Below are positions 26,154-34,754 of a stretch of 50,987 nucleotides of DNA, in pieces. Each line of letters begins with the position of its first letter. The first letter of the stretch is position 1. A program made the translations under genes and the position numbers. This DNA comes from Acidobacteriota bacterium (lineage in GTDB: Bacteria; Acidobacteriota; Terriglobia; Bryobacterales; Bryobacteraceae), in contig JAPKYZ010000022.1 of NCBI GenBank assembly GCA_026394055.1, positions 1 to 50,987 on the forward strand, read 5' to 3'. Below the pieces are notes generated by a model. The model made no database searches. It was given only the letters and a program-made list of their open reading frames with translations, and was not told the DNA's origin.

Positions 26154-26492
26154 TCAAGCAGGCTGAATGATTCGTAGGATCGCGCCGCTGACGCGCCGGT
26201 ACTCCGCCAGTTCGACGCCGAGTTGCTTACGTCCCGGCACGGTCAGCCGGTAGTACCGGGCGCGGCGGTTGTCGGGCGTTTTGCCCCATTCGCCCGTCAG
26301 GAAACCCTTGACCAGAAGGCGTTGCAGCGCCGGATAAAGTGAGCCTTCCTCCACTTGCAGCACGTCGCCGGACTGCTCAAGAATGGCGTCGGCGATGGCG
26401 AAGCCGTGCATCTCGCCGCCCGCCGCGACGGTCTGGAGGATCAGCATGTCGAGGGTTCCCTGCGGGATGGAAGAGCGGTCGCTGGAGCGCAT
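26154..26492 (-). CDS. PadR family transcriptional regulator 2
   Basis: A 112-residue PadR regulator paralogous to the one at 23015: IPQGTLDMLILQTVAAGGEM, HGFAIADAILEQSGDVLQVE, EGSLYPALQRLLVKGFLTGE. It is the first gene of the second padR-permease unit, nine bases before the permease. There is no ribosome binding site: the -10 hexamer ends only about nine bases before the ATG, so the transcript may be leaderless. An inverted repeat overlaps the promoter. Confidence 0.92.
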   Translation of the reverse strand: MRSSDRSSIPQGTLDMLILQTVAAGGEMHGFAIADAILEQSGDVLQVEEGSLYPALQRLLVKGFLTGEWGKTPDNRRARYYRLTVPGRKQLGVELAEYRRVSGAILRIIQPA

Positions 26493-26534
26493 GACATAGA
26501 CATTCTATGTCACTACCGCGCACGAATCAATTCA
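26493..26534 (-). promoter_or_regulatory. padR2 promoter and operator, possibly leaderless
   Basis: Reading the minus strand, TTGATT is followed by a 17-base spacer and TAGAAT, then nine bases and the padR2 ATG. The -10 element lies inside an inverted repeat, gacatag / ctatgtc with a five-base spacer (26493-26511), which resembles the ATGT...ACAT pattern of PadR operators. Transcription would begin at or next to the start codon. Confidence 0.6.
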
Positions 26535-26583
26535 AAACTTGATTCGGGGCCTCAAGTAGCAGGGGCGAACAGCCGCGGGCGGC

Positions 26584-27834
26584 CTATTCGACAATCGCCT
26601 GCGTGGCGACGTTCTGGAACTCGGGCCGGATGTTCACGTGGGCGTAGGGCATCAGCTGGATCATGATCATGCCCACCATCTGCTCCTTGGGGTCAATCCA
26701 GAAATAGGTGCCGTAGGCGCCGCCCCACCCATAGCTGCCCTCTGAGCCCAGCACCGCGGCTTCGCCATTGTGGGCGCGTACCCGCAGGCCCAGGCCGAAC
26801 CGGTAGCCGCTCAAGTTCTCCTGCCACATCGGCAGGTCACCGATATGGTTGGCCCACATCATCTCGATGGTCTTGGGGCTCACCAGGCGCTTGCCGTCCA
26901 ACTGGCCGCCGTTCAGCATCATCTGGCAGAAGCGCAGATAATCCTCCGCCGTGCCGGCCAAACCACCGCCGCCGGAATAGAACTTGCCCGTGCGGCTGGC
27001 CGGGCCCAGGGCGGGGAGCTTGCGGAGTTGGCCGTCCACCTTCTCATAGGCCGTCGTAAGGCGCGCCAGACGGTCTTCCGGCAGATAGAAGTGCGTGTCG
27101 GACATGCCCAGCGGGTCGAGGATGCGCTGGCGGAAGAACTGGTCCAGCGTCTGCCCGGAGATCACCTCCACCAGCCGGCCCAGGACATCGGTGGCCGGGC
27201 CGTATTCCCAGTGCGTGCCGGGTTGGAAGTTCAAGGGCAGTGCGGCCAGCTTCACGGTGTAGCTGGCCAGCGTGTCTTCAGGCCGGCGCGTGGCATTCAG
27301 CTTCTGCACCAGCGCCATCGTGGGTCCGGCGGTGCCGCTGGCCAGGCCGGCCGTGTGCGTTAGCAGATCGCGAATGGTGATCTCGCGCTCGGCGGGTATG
27401 GTGCGAAAGCCCCCATTGGCGCGCTCGTTCGGCGCATTGGCGACGGCCACCTGCGGGTTCTTGAATTCGGGGAGAAACTTCGACACCGGGTCTTTCAACA
27501 GGAAGTGTCCTTCCTCATGCAGCATCATCACGGCCAGGCTGGTGATGGGCTTGGTCATGGAGGCCAAGCGGAAGATCGAATCCGCGGTCATCGGCCGCTT
27601 GGTGTCGAGGTCCATCACGCCTTGGGCATTCAGGTGCGCGACCTGGCCCTTGCGTGCCACCAGCGTCACAGCGCCCGCAATCTCGCCCTTGTCGATGTAG
27701 CGCTGCACCAGACGGTCAATGCGCTTCAAGCGCTCCGCAGAGAGGCCTACCTTCTCGGGGCCGGTCTTAGGCAGGGTGGCGCTTGAAAGTGGGAGCAGGC
27801 AGAGGACGGCAGAGAGGCAAAAACGGAGGCTCAT
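26584..27834 (-). CDS. Serine hydrolase, beta-lactamase family (esterase-like)
   Basis: A 416-residue exported serine hydrolase with a signal peptide (FCLSAVLCLLPLSSA). The catalytic SxxK is in FRLASMTKPITSLAVMML, and the Tyr box is HWEYGPATDVLG. The C-terminal YGWGGAYGTYFWIDPKEQM motif is typical of family VIII esterase-like proteins, which hydrolyse small esters or beta-lactams. A degenerate copy of its C-terminal end lies at 15642-15806. It is followed at 27835-27896 by a short gap before the next gene; no terminator is obvious. Confidence 0.88.
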   Translation of the reverse strand: MSLRFCLSAVLCLLPLSSATLPKTGPEKVGLSAERLKRIDRLVQRYIDKGEIAGAVTLVARKGQVAHLNAQGVMDLDTKRPMTADSIFRLASMTKPITSLAVMMLHEEGHFLLKDPVSKFLPEFKNPQVAVANAPNERANGGFRTIPAEREITIRDLLTHTAGLASGTAGPTMALVQKLNATRRPEDTLASYTVKLAALPLNFQPGTHWEYGPATDVLGRLVEVISGQTLDQFFRQRILDPLGMSDTHFYLPEDRLARLTTAYEKVDGQLRKLPALGPASRTGKFYSGGGGLAGTAEDYLRFCQMMLNGGQLDGKRLVSPKTIEMMWANHIGDLPMWQENLSGYRFGLGLRVRAHNGEAAVLGSEGSYGWGGAYGTYFWIDPKEQMVGMIMIQLMPYAHVNIRPEFQNVATQAIVE

Positions 27835-27896
27835 GGCGCCTGACTATATCAGAGTCTGCTGAACGCCCGTGGCTTGCTCAATGGCTCGCGCTGCGG

Positions 27897-28475
27897 CTAA
27901 TCAGGCTCGCCGTCCGCACCGGCGTAGACTTCCAGCACGGGCAATTCGACGCCAATGGAGTTCAATGTCAGCACGGCGTCCGGCTGCTGGACGGTGATGA
28001 CGTCCCAGTGGCCGTCGGCCAGTTTGCGCCAATGTTCGATGTGGGGCCGGTCTTGTTCAATTAACAGGAACTCGAGCAGCGTGTCCATGTCCCGATACTC
28101 GGCTGCCTTCAAGCCGCGGTCTCGATTGCGGGTGGAAGGCGAGAGCACTTCGACAATCAATACGGGGTTCGAGATCGTGTCCCGGTCATCCTCAATCGGC
28201 CGTGGCCGGCCGCAGACGACGGACAGGTCGGGGTAGACGATCATGTTCTTGATCTTCGTGCTGATCCGCAGGTCAGACGAGTACACCCGGCAGGGCTTGC
28301 CGCGAAGGGCACTGTGTAGGACCCCAACGATGTTGGCTGTGACTAAACTATGGCGAGGCGTGCCACCGGCCATTGCCAGGATTGCGCCATCAATGTACTC
28401 ATGCCGCTGCTCCGCTTCCCGCTCGTGGCGGAAGTATTCTTCCAGCGTGAAATGGACAATCGGTTGGCTGGCCAT
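27897..28475 (-). CDS. Uma2 family protein (DUF820), copy 3
   Basis: A 192-residue Uma2 protein of a different subgroup from the tandem pair at 14.5-15.6 kb. Features are FTLEEYFRHEREAEQRHEYI, the PRHSLVTANIVGVLHSALRG helix, IVYPDLSVVCG (PD motif), PVLIVEVLSPSTRNRDRGLK (the E-x-hydrophobic strand and following Lys), and LLEFLLIEQDRPHIEHW. Function is unknown; the fold is nuclease-like. It lies 26 bases downstream of the rhodanese gene on the same strand, so the two may share a transcript. Confidence 0.85.
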   Translation of the reverse strand: MASQPIVHFTLEEYFRHEREAEQRHEYIDGAILAMAGGTPRHSLVTANIVGVLHSALRGKPCRVYSSDLRISTKIKNMIVYPDLSVVCGRPRPIEDDRDTISNPVLIVEVLSPSTRNRDRGLKAAEYRDMDTLLEFLLIEQDRPHIEHWRKLADGHWDVITVQQPDAVLTLNSIGVELPVLEVYAGADGEPD

Positions 28476-28501
28476 GTCTTCAGCGTACCAATCCCGGCCG
28501 G

Positions 28502-28885
28502 CTACGGCTTCTTCTCTTCCTCAGTGGGCTTGATCAACTCCAGACCCTTACTTTCCGCGCCCTTGATGCCACAAGCGCCGATCACGTCATAGCCTTTCGC
28601 CTTCAGCATGGCGGCCGCACGGACCGCTCTTCCGCCGGCGTTTCAAGCGGTGATGATGCGCTTGTCCTTGGGCAGTTCGCTCATACGCTTGGCCAGTTCA
28701 TCAATGGGGATGTTGATGTAGCCCTTCAGCGTGCCAAACTCGCGGATCTCTTGCGGCGTGCGGACGTCGAGGAAGATCACGTTGGGCCCCAGCAGGTCCT
28801 TGATATCTTCCGGCGAGATCTTCTTCACGTCGTCTTGCGAGAAGGTGCCCAGGGCAAAGGCGAACAGATGAATCAGGCTCTTCAT
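28502..28885 (-). CDS. Rhodanese-like protein, UGA at catalytic Cys (candidate selenoprotein)
   Basis: A 127-residue single-domain rhodanese if UGA at 28645-28643 is read as an amino acid. The N-terminus KSLIHLFAFALGTFS looks like a signal peptide. The domain has ISPEDIKDLLGPNVIFLDVR, TPQEIREFGTLKGYINIPID and KDKRIITA. The UGA comes next, followed by NAGGRAVRAAAMLKAKGYDV to a TAG stop after EEEKKP. The active-site loop of the family is C-x-x-G-x-R; here it reads [UGA]-N-A-G-G-R, so the UGA falls exactly on the sulfur-carrying Cys. A hairpin with the spacing of a bacterial SECIS follows. Selenocysteine is the best explanation; a nonsense mutation is the alternative. No sel genes are in the window. 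Confidence 0.7.
28610..28636 (-). promoter_or_regulatory. Candidate bacterial SECIS hairpin
   Basis: In the mRNA, GGCGG pairs with CCGCC around an inner GCG/UGC stem. The apical bases GGUCC sit 17-22 bases after the UGA. In E. coli fdhF the apical GGUCU begins 18 bases after its UGA, so spacing and loop sequence agree well. The hairpin lies wholly within the coding sequence, as bacterial SECIS elements do. Folding was done by eye. Confidence 0.5.
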
Positions 28886-28960
28886 GAGACTAAAGTATAC
28901 CGGGACTATTTGATGCCTGTGCCGATCACCGGTGGCTGGCTACATCAGAAAACAGGCCGC

Positions 28961-29004
28961 ACCAAAAGAAAATCGGGGCCGCCCGTGAGAGCATGGCCCC
29001 GATT
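28961..29004 (-). terminator. Rho-independent terminator of the Lys/Ala/Pro protein gene
   Basis: A perfect 10-bp stem, aatcggggcc (28971-28980) with ggccccgatt (28995-29004), is followed on the minus strand by ttttcttttgg. It lies about 50 bases past the stop of the repeat protein gene. Confidence 0.85.
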
Positions 29005-29055
29005 GATTGCTGTTGTTGATGAACCGTTAACGATCCACCAGGATCTTGGTTGAGA

Positions 29056-29388
29056 CTAGGCCGACTTCTTGGCCGGAGCCTTCTTGGCCGGGGCCTTGGC
29101 TGGAGCAGCCTTCTTGGCGGGAGCCTTGGCCGGAGCCTTCTTGGCCGGAGCCTTAGCGGGGGCCTTCTTGGCGGGAGCCTTGGCCGGAGCCTTCTTGGCC
29201 GGAGCCTTAGCAGGGGCCTTCTTAGCCGGAGCCTTGGCCGGGGTCTTCTTGGCCGGAGCCTTAGCGGGGGCCTTCTTCGTGGCGGCTTCGAGCGTATCAA
29301 CCACAGCGGGCTGGCTCAAGCTGCGCAGGACGGCGTCAACAAACGGAAACGCCGCCATTGATGTTCCGATGGAACTCATCTGTTGCAT
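29056..29388 (-). CDS. Histone H1-like Lys/Ala/Pro repeat protein
   Basis: A 110-residue, very basic protein. The first 35 residues ([20 protein letters not shown]) form a non-repetitive head. The rest is a nine-residue repeat of the type KKAPAKAPA, close to the C-terminal tails of bacterial histone H1-like and HU-fusion proteins that bind and condense DNA. The ATG has a gggaga ribosome binding site. DNA or RNA binding is inferred from composition. The 226 bases upstream to 29614 contain a tatact hexamer (near 29490, minus strand) but no certain promoter and no gene. Confidence 0.8.
   Translation of the reverse strand: MQQMSSIGTSMAAFPFVDAVLRSLSQPAVVDTLEAATKKAPAKAPAKKTPAKAPAKKAPAKAPAKKAPAKAPAKKAPAKAPAKKAPAKAPAKKAAPAKAPAKKAPAKKSA
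29062..29285. repeat. 27-bp tandem coding repeat
   Basis: About seven to eight imperfect copies of a 27-bp unit (variants of gccttcttggccggagcc) encode the KKAPAKAPA array. Such arrays change copy number by slippage or recombination, so length may vary between strains. Confidence 0.8.
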
Positions 29389-29614
29389 TCAATTCTCCCT
29401 ATCAATCAGCATGGCGCGAACCGCATTGACTCCAAGCCAGAGAGCATCCTCAAACTCAGGCACGCGAAAACACACCTTTGGAAATCAGTATAACCGGAGA
29501 TCAAACGTTTCGTGCACAAAATGTATTAAGCATTTTTGCCTAGTGCGAGCACCGTGGGCACTACCCTCCATCGGCATCTAAGCCCGAGGACTTCACCCAC
29601 TCAACGATGTGTTG

Positions 29615-30313
29615 CTAAGGCTTCGGTGGAGCGGGCGTTTCGCCCTTGCGCCGCAGTGTGGGCGGCTTGCGGCCCGTGGCCTTTTGTTCGGCATTGGGCG
29701 AGGATGCATCGGTGGCGCGCTGCTCTGATTTGTCCGCATCGGTCTTAGCCACGGCCTTGCCCTCAGCCCCTTCCGCAGCCTTGGTCAGCGACTCACGCTC
29801 GGCCTTGCGGCGCTGCTCGGCTTCAGCCACGGTAGTGCGCCGGGCCTCCACATCCTGCTTCGCCATGTCGAGCGAATCCTCGGTGGTCTCCAGAGCTTGC
29901 GTCAATGCGAACTGATAGCGGCCAATGTCCTTGGGAGGCGCATCGGCAATGGCCCGCAGCTTGGCCAGCATGGCTTTTTCTTCCTTCAACACAATGGCGA
30001 TGCCTTCATCAATCACCACCTTGCGCTTGGTGGCATCATCGGCCACGATGTCGATGGCTTCCACGATCTTGGTGTACTCTTCCAGGTACTCGTGGATCAG
30101 GCCCGCGCGGCCGGCCTTCTCTTTCTTCAGCGCTTGTTCGATCAAGTCCACGCGCTGTTGCGCAAAGTGCAGATAGACCCGCAGCCGGGTGTTGGGTTCC
30201 TGAGCGAGCCGGATCTGGTCGGCCTCGTCGGAGGTGAGAAAGTCCTTCTGTTGACCGCTGACGGTGATGGCGGCCAGGGCCATCATCAACAGCAGGTTTT
30301 GAAAACGTCGCAT
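29615..30313 (-). CDS. Exported coiled-coil protein of unknown function
   Basis: A 232-residue protein with a signal peptide (FQNLLLMMALAAITVSG). A helical region follows (HFAQQRVDLIEQALKKEKAG, HEYLEEYTKIVEAIDIVADD, ALETTEDSLDMAKQDVEARR), then a charged, disordered tail rich in Ala, Lys and Pro ending PTLRRKGETPAPPKP. I recognise no named family. It is the last gene of the run uvrA, TPR protein, 130-residue protein, this gene. Together with the next two genes it may form an envelope-located assembly, but this is conjecture. Confidence 0.65.
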   Translation of the reverse strand: MRRFQNLLLMMALAAITVSGQQKDFLTSDEADQIRLAQEPNTRLRVYLHFAQQRVDLIEQALKKEKAGRAGLIHEYLEEYTKIVEAIDIVADDATKRKVVIDEGIAIVLKEEKAMLAKLRAIADAPPKDIGRYQFALTQALETTEDSLDMAKQDVEARRTTVAEAEQRRKAERESLTKAAEGAEGKAVAKTDADKSEQRATDASSPNAEQKATGRKPPTLRRKGETPAPPKP

Positions 30314-30350
30314 CAGCAGATCCTCCTGGGCCGTTGATTCTATCGGCGGC

Positions 30351-30743
30351 TCAACGCTTTCCCATCACCAGTTCCAGCAGCTTCTCGTTGGAGGCGCGAG
30401 CGCGTGTCTCGACGGCCTCGATCACGGCCCGCTCCTCAAAGGGCGCGTCCTGGCGCAATGTTTCCAGGCGCCGGATCAGATCGCGCAGGCGCAGCTCGGC
30501 CTTCTTCAAGTCGCTCGTCCGGCGCCGGGCTTGGCCAAAGGTTTCCACCATCAGGTCGATGCCCGCGGTCACTTGTTCGGCCGTGCTCTTCAAGGCCTCG
30601 GCGCTGCCGTCGCTGGTCAACTTGCGAGCCTCGGCCAGCTGCTCAAACGCGTAGTCGAGCGCCCGGTTGGCCCGCTTGACGGGGTCGGGCTCCGCCTTCA
30701 CGGCGGCCAGATCAAAGGCCAGCAACAGCATCAGCCACGTCAT
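30351..30743 (-). CDS. Small exported helical protein of unknown function
   Basis: A 130-residue protein with a short N-terminal hydrophobic stretch (TWLMLLLAFDLAAVKA) that may be a signal peptide. The remainder is strongly helical and charged (RANRALDYAFEQLAEARKLT, AEQVTAGIDLMVETFGQARR, ELRLRDLIRRLETLRQDAPF). Its start overlaps the end of the TPR gene by four bases, so the two are translationally coupled. It resembles its downstream neighbour in overall character (helical, exported), though not clearly in sequence. Function unknown. Confidence 0.65.
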   Translation of the reverse strand: MTWLMLLLAFDLAAVKAEPDPVKRANRALDYAFEQLAEARKLTSDGSAEALKSTAEQVTAGIDLMVETFGQARRRTSDLKKAELRLRDLIRRLETLRQDAPFEERAVIEAVETRARASNEKLLELVMGKR

Positions 30744-31837
30744 CGCCGGGAGGCCTCCCTTTCGAGGATCCGAGCGCGTTGCCGGGCCTTGAACTCTTCA
30801 TCCGGATACTTGCCATCGGCCACGGCCAGAAAGGCGCGGTAGGCATCAATGGCGGGCTTGGGTGACAGGCGATGATCAGCTTGACGGCGCTTGTCGTGGA
30901 TCACGGCGCGGAAGAACAGGTGCCCCGGGATCTCCGCGTTCAACGCCTTCAAGCGATCGAGCGCCGCGAGCGCGCGGTCGTAGTCTTCAAGCGAGATCAG
31001 CATGCCCGTTAGCTCATTCAGCGCGGCGGGTTCCTGTGGCTTCAAGTTGACGGCGGCGGCGAACTGCGTGGCGGCAGGTTGAAACTGGCGCTTGTCGCGC
31101 AACAGGCGCCCATAGGTGAGGCGCAGGTCGTAGTCGTTGGGTGCGAGCTTCAAGGCCTGTGTCACCACCACCTCGGCTTTGTCGAACTGCTTCTGCCGCA
31201 GGTAAGCGCCGGCCAATCGCGTCAGGATGGCCAGGTCCGGCGTCACCCGCTCATAGATCGGAATCGCCTTCTCCCATTGCCCCGCGTCTTCGTAGGCTTG
31301 CGCGAGTTCTAGCCAACTGTTGGACTTTTCAAAATGCGGGACCGCTTCGTCCAGCTTGCCTGTCGCGGCCAGCGATTGCGCCAAGCCTTGGTGAACCGCT
31401 TCCAGCTTCTGGTCCAGCTCCAGCAGTTGGCGGAACACGGGCTCCGCGGCGGCGTACTGTTTGGTCTCGCGATAGGCGTCGGCCAGATGGAACAAGGTCC
31501 GCACGTCATTCGGCTTCTGCGCGGCGGCGGCCTTCAACTGCTCAATCGCCTCCGGGAACTTGCGATAGCGGTGATAGAGCAGGCCCAGGTTGATCTGCGC
31601 CTCATAGAGCCCCGGCTTCAGTTCCAGCGTCTTGCGGAAGCCAGCCATCGCAGGCTCATCTTTGTTGAGGAAGGTGCGCACCAGGGCCAGGTGGAAGTGA
31701 GCCGCGTAGTCGCCCGGTTCCGCGGTGACCGCCTTCTCGAAAGCCTGTTCGGCCTCCGCCCACTGATTTGCATCCAGCGCCTTCATGCCCACCTCGAGGG
31801 GCGATTGCGCCAGCAACAAAAACAGAAGAGCCGTCAT
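30740..31837 (-). CDS. TPR-repeat protein
   Basis: A 365-residue protein with a short N-terminal hydrophobic segment (ALLFLLLAQS) and about eight tetratricopeptide repeats, for example NQWAEAEQAFEKAVTAEPGD, YEAQINLGLLYHRYRKFPEA and PNDYDLRLTYGRLLRDKRQF. TPR proteins act as scaffolds for protein complexes. The start lies three bases past the uvrA stop, and its end overlaps the next gene by four bases. It is therefore in one transcript with uvrA, although no functional link with repair is evident. Confidence 0.85.
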   Translation of the reverse strand: MTALLFLLLAQSPLEVGMKALDANQWAEAEQAFEKAVTAEPGDYAAHFHLALVRTFLNKDEPAMAGFRKTLELKPGLYEAQINLGLLYHRYRKFPEAIEQLKAAAAQKPNDVRTLFHLADAYRETKQYAAAEPVFRQLLELDQKLEAVHQGLAQSLAATGKLDEAVPHFEKSNSWLELAQAYEDAGQWEKAIPIYERVTPDLAILTRLAGAYLRQKQFDKAEVVVTQALKLAPNDYDLRLTYGRLLRDKRQFQPAATQFAAAVNLKPQEPAALNELTGMLISLEDYDRALAALDRLKALNAEIPGHLFFRAVIHDKRRQADHRLSPKPAIDAYRAFLAVADGKYPDEEFKARQRARILEREASRR

Positions 31838-31840
31838 CGA

Positions 31841-34720
31841 CTATGAGTGTAGCGCCGCTTTCAGTGCCTGTCCGGTATAGCTGGCGGCACACGCGGCCAC
31901 TTCTTCGGGCGTGCCTTCCGCCACCACCCGGCCGCCACCGGCGCCGCCTTCGGGCCCCAGGTCGATCACCCAATCAGCGGACTGGATCACGTCCAGGTTG
32001 TGCTCGATCAACAGCACCGAAGCGCCTTGGTCGATCAGCCGGTTGAAGGCGTCCAGCAGTTTGGCGATGTCGTCAAAGTGCAGGCCGGTGGTCGGCTCAT
32101 CAAAGATGAACAGCGTGCCCTTGGCGGAGGTGGCGCCCACGTTCGCGATATAGGCCGCCAGCTTCACCCGTTGTGCTTCGCCGCCGGAAAGGGTCGTCGC
32201 CGATTGGCCCAGCCGCAGATAGCCCAGGCCGACATCGGCCAGCACCTTCAAGCGTGAACAGAGCTTCGGCGTCGCCGCGAAGAACTCCACTGCCTCATCA
32301 ATGGTGAGGCCCAGCACTTCGTGGATCGACTTGTCCTGGTACTTGATCTCCAGCGTGGACGCCTTGTAGCGCGTGCCCTTGCAGTCCTCGCAGATCAGTT
32401 CGACATCGGCCAGAAACTGCATCTCGACAGTCACCGTGCCATCGCCCTGGCACATCTCACAACGGCCGCCGGGGATGTTGAAGGAGAAGTGGCCGGAGGA
32501 ATAGCCGCGCCGCTTGCCTTCGGGCGTCAAGGCGAACAGCTCGCGGATCTGGTCGAAGGCCTTCACATAAGTGACGGGGTTGGAGCGTGGCGTGCGGCCA
32601 ATGGGCGATTGATCCACCAGCACCACGTCCTTCACCCGCTCCGCATGATCGATCTCGCGGCAGGTGATCTTCTCGCTGATCTCGTTGTCGGCCAGGGCTG
32701 CTGCGCCCGCGCGATCCGGGTTCAGCTGCTTGAGACGCGTTTCCAGCGCCTTGTGGATCACCTCATGCACCAGCGTCGATTTGCCGCTGCCGGAGACGCC
32801 GGTGACTGCCACTAGCAAACCCAGCGGAATGGTGACGTCAATGCCCTTCAGGTTGTTGGCGCGGGCTCCCCGGAAGGTGACGGTCTTTTTGTCTTCCCAC
32901 TCGCGGCGCTCACGAATGGGGGCGGCGCGCAGTTCACCGCTCAAATAGCGTGAGGTCAGCGTGCCCTGCATGGTGTCGAACGGACCCTGGAACACCACCT
33001 GCCCGCCGAGTTCGCCCGCGGCCGGACCAAGGTCGATGATGTGGTCGGCAGCGCGCATCACCTCCGGGTCATGCTCCACGACCACGATGGTGTTGCCTAG
33101 CTCGCGCAACTCTTCCATGATGGCGATCAGACGCCCGGTGTCGCGATGGTGCAGGCCGATGGAAGGTTCGTCGAGCACATAGGTGGCTCCCACCAAGCGC
33201 GAGCCCAGGCAGGTGGCCAACTGGATCCGCTGCGCTTCGCCACCCGACAGCGTCGAAGCCAACCGGTCCAGCGTCAGGTATTCCAGCCCCACGTCGTTTA
33301 AGAACTTCAGCCGCTGCCGGATCTCCACCAGCACCTTGTCGGCCACTTTGCGCTGTTCCGGCCGCAGCGTCATGCTCTCAAAGAACGCAGCGGCTTCCGC
33401 TATGTTCATGCGGTTGACGTCGGCAATGGTCGCGCCGGAGAGGCGAATGTTCACCGCCTCGCGCCGCAAGCGGGACCCGCCGCATTCCGGGCATTCGGCA
33501 TAGCCGCGATAGCGCGCCAGGAAGACGCGGACGTGGACCTTGTACTTCTTCTGCTCCACTTCCTTGAAGAAGGCAAAGACGGCCTCGCGGACGATCTTGC
33601 GCTCCTCCGCGGTCAGGTCCGCATAGGGAACCTTCCAGCGAGCCTTGTCCTTAAACGGGCCGGGCTTGGACTTCTTGAAGTCGTCAAAGAACCAGCTATA
33701 GCTGGGCTTGGTCCAAGGGTCGATGGCGCCTTCATCGAGAGACCGCGATGGGTCCGGGATGATCAGGTCCATGTCGTAGTCGATGGTGCTGCCGAAGCCT
33801 TGGCAGCGCGGGCAGGCGCCGAAGGGGTTGTTGAAGCTGAACAGGCGCGGCTCCGGGTCAGCAAACGTGGTGCCGCACGCCTTGCAGGCGAACGTTTCGG
33901 CATAGCGGATCTGGTAGACCGGGAAGACACCTGCTTCTTCAAAGATCACTTCGCCGCCTTCGCGGTAGCAGATCTCTACCGTGTCGACGACGCGCTGGCG
34001 GTCGATGCTGCCGATCGCCAACCGGTCGGCGAGCACGAAGAGCGGCTTCTTGAAGTTGATCTCGAGCAGCGATTCCGGTGTCGAGAACTCAAACGTCTTG
34101 CCTTCCTGGTAGAGACGGTTGAAGCCCTTGGCGCGTAGTTCGAACAATCGATCACGGAACCGGTCCGTGGCCACGGCGGAAGGCTTGGCGGCGCTCTTGG
34201 GCCCGGTCTTGACCACCAGATCGGGCACCACCACCGGGAACAGCGCGTACCAGCGCGTGCCGGCGCGTTGTTCCAGAAACTGCGTCGCCACTTGATCCAC
34301 CGTGTCGCGCAGGACCTCGCCGTGCCCGTTGGGGCAATAGGTGGACCCGGCGCGCGCCCACAGCAGGCGCATAAAGTCGTAAACCTCAGTGGAGGTGGCG
34401 ACCGTCGAGCGCGGGTTGCGCGTGGTGTTTTTCTGCCGGATGGCGATGGGCGGGGCGATGCCTTCGATCTCATCGAGATCGGGCTTCTCCATCCGCTCTA
34501 AAAACTGGCGCGCGTAGCTCGATAGGCTCTCAACGTAGCGGCGCTGGCCTTCGGCGTAGATGGTGTCAAACACCAGCGACGACTTGCCGGAGCCAGAGAC
34601 TCCCGTCACCACCGTCAGCTGGTTGTGCGGGATCGAGACCGAGATGTTTTTCAGGTTATGGACACGGGCTCCACGAATCTCGATGGAACCAGCGGCCAAC
34701 CGGCCAGGGCGGGTGCTCAT
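31841..34720 (-). CDS. uvrA: UvrABC excinuclease subunit A
   Basis: The damage-sensing ATPase of nucleotide excision repair. The 959-residue length is normal. The first ATP-binding half has Walker [15 protein letters not shown] near residue 40, a [11 protein letters not shown]...CPRCQGFG zinc module, and the signature [19 protein letters not shown]. The second half has [14 protein letters not shown] near 638, a [10 protein letters not shown]...CEDCKGTRY zinc finger, [12 protein letters not shown], and [15 protein letters not shown]. It is divergent from mutY with only 34 bases between the start codons, so the two promoters must overlap. A TPR gene follows after three bases. Confidence 0.98.
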   Translation of the reverse strand: MSTRPGRLAAGSIEIRGARVHNLKNISVSIPHNQLTVVTGVSGSGKSSLVFDTIYAEGQRRYVESLSSYARQFLERMEKPDLDEIEGIAPPIAIRQKNTTRNPRSTVATSTEVYDFMRLLWARAGSTYCPNGHGEVLRDTVDQVATQFLEQRAGTRWYALFPVVVPDLVVKTGPKSAAKPSAVATDRFRDRLFELRAKGFNRLYQEGKTFEFSTPESLLEINFKKPLFVLADRLAIGSIDRQRVVDTVEICYREGGEVIFEEAGVFPVYQIRYAETFACKACGTTFADPEPRLFSFNNPFGACPRCQGFGSTIDYDMDLIIPDPSRSLDEGAIDPWTKPSYSWFFDDFKKSKPGPFKDKARWKVPYADLTAEERKIVREAVFAFFKEVEQKKYKVHVRVFLARYRGYAECPECGGSRLRREAVNIRLSGATIADVNRMNIAEAAAFFESMTLRPEQRKVADKVLVEIRQRLKFLNDVGLEYLTLDRLASTLSGGEAQRIQLATCLGSRLVGATYVLDEPSIGLHHRDTGRLIAIMEELRELGNTIVVVEHDPEVMRAADHIIDLGPAAGELGGQVVFQGPFDTMQGTLTSRYLSGELRAAPIRERREWEDKKTVTFRGARANNLKGIDVTIPLGLLVAVTGVSGSGKSTLVHEVIHKALETRLKQLNPDRAGAAALADNEISEKITCREIDHAERVKDVVLVDQSPIGRTPRSNPVTYVKAFDQIRELFALTPEGKRRGYSSGHFSFNIPGGRCEMCQGDGTVTVEMQFLADVELICEDCKGTRYKASTLEIKYQDKSIHEVLGLTIDEAVEFFAATPKLCSRLKVLADVGLGYLRLGQSATTLSGGEAQRVKLAAYIANVGATSAKGTLFIFDEPTTGLHFDDIAKLLDAFNRLIDQGASVLLIEHNLDVIQSADWVIDLGPEGGAGGGRVVAEGTPEEVAACAASYTGQALKAALHS

Positions 34721-34754
34721 TCAGGCAAACTTAGAGGGACCTCTTTAGTCTACC

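Noticed and set aside
29062..29285. CRISPR array
   Set aside because: The repeats are contiguous, in frame, and encode KKAPAKAPA; there are no spacers. No CRISPR array was found elsewhere.
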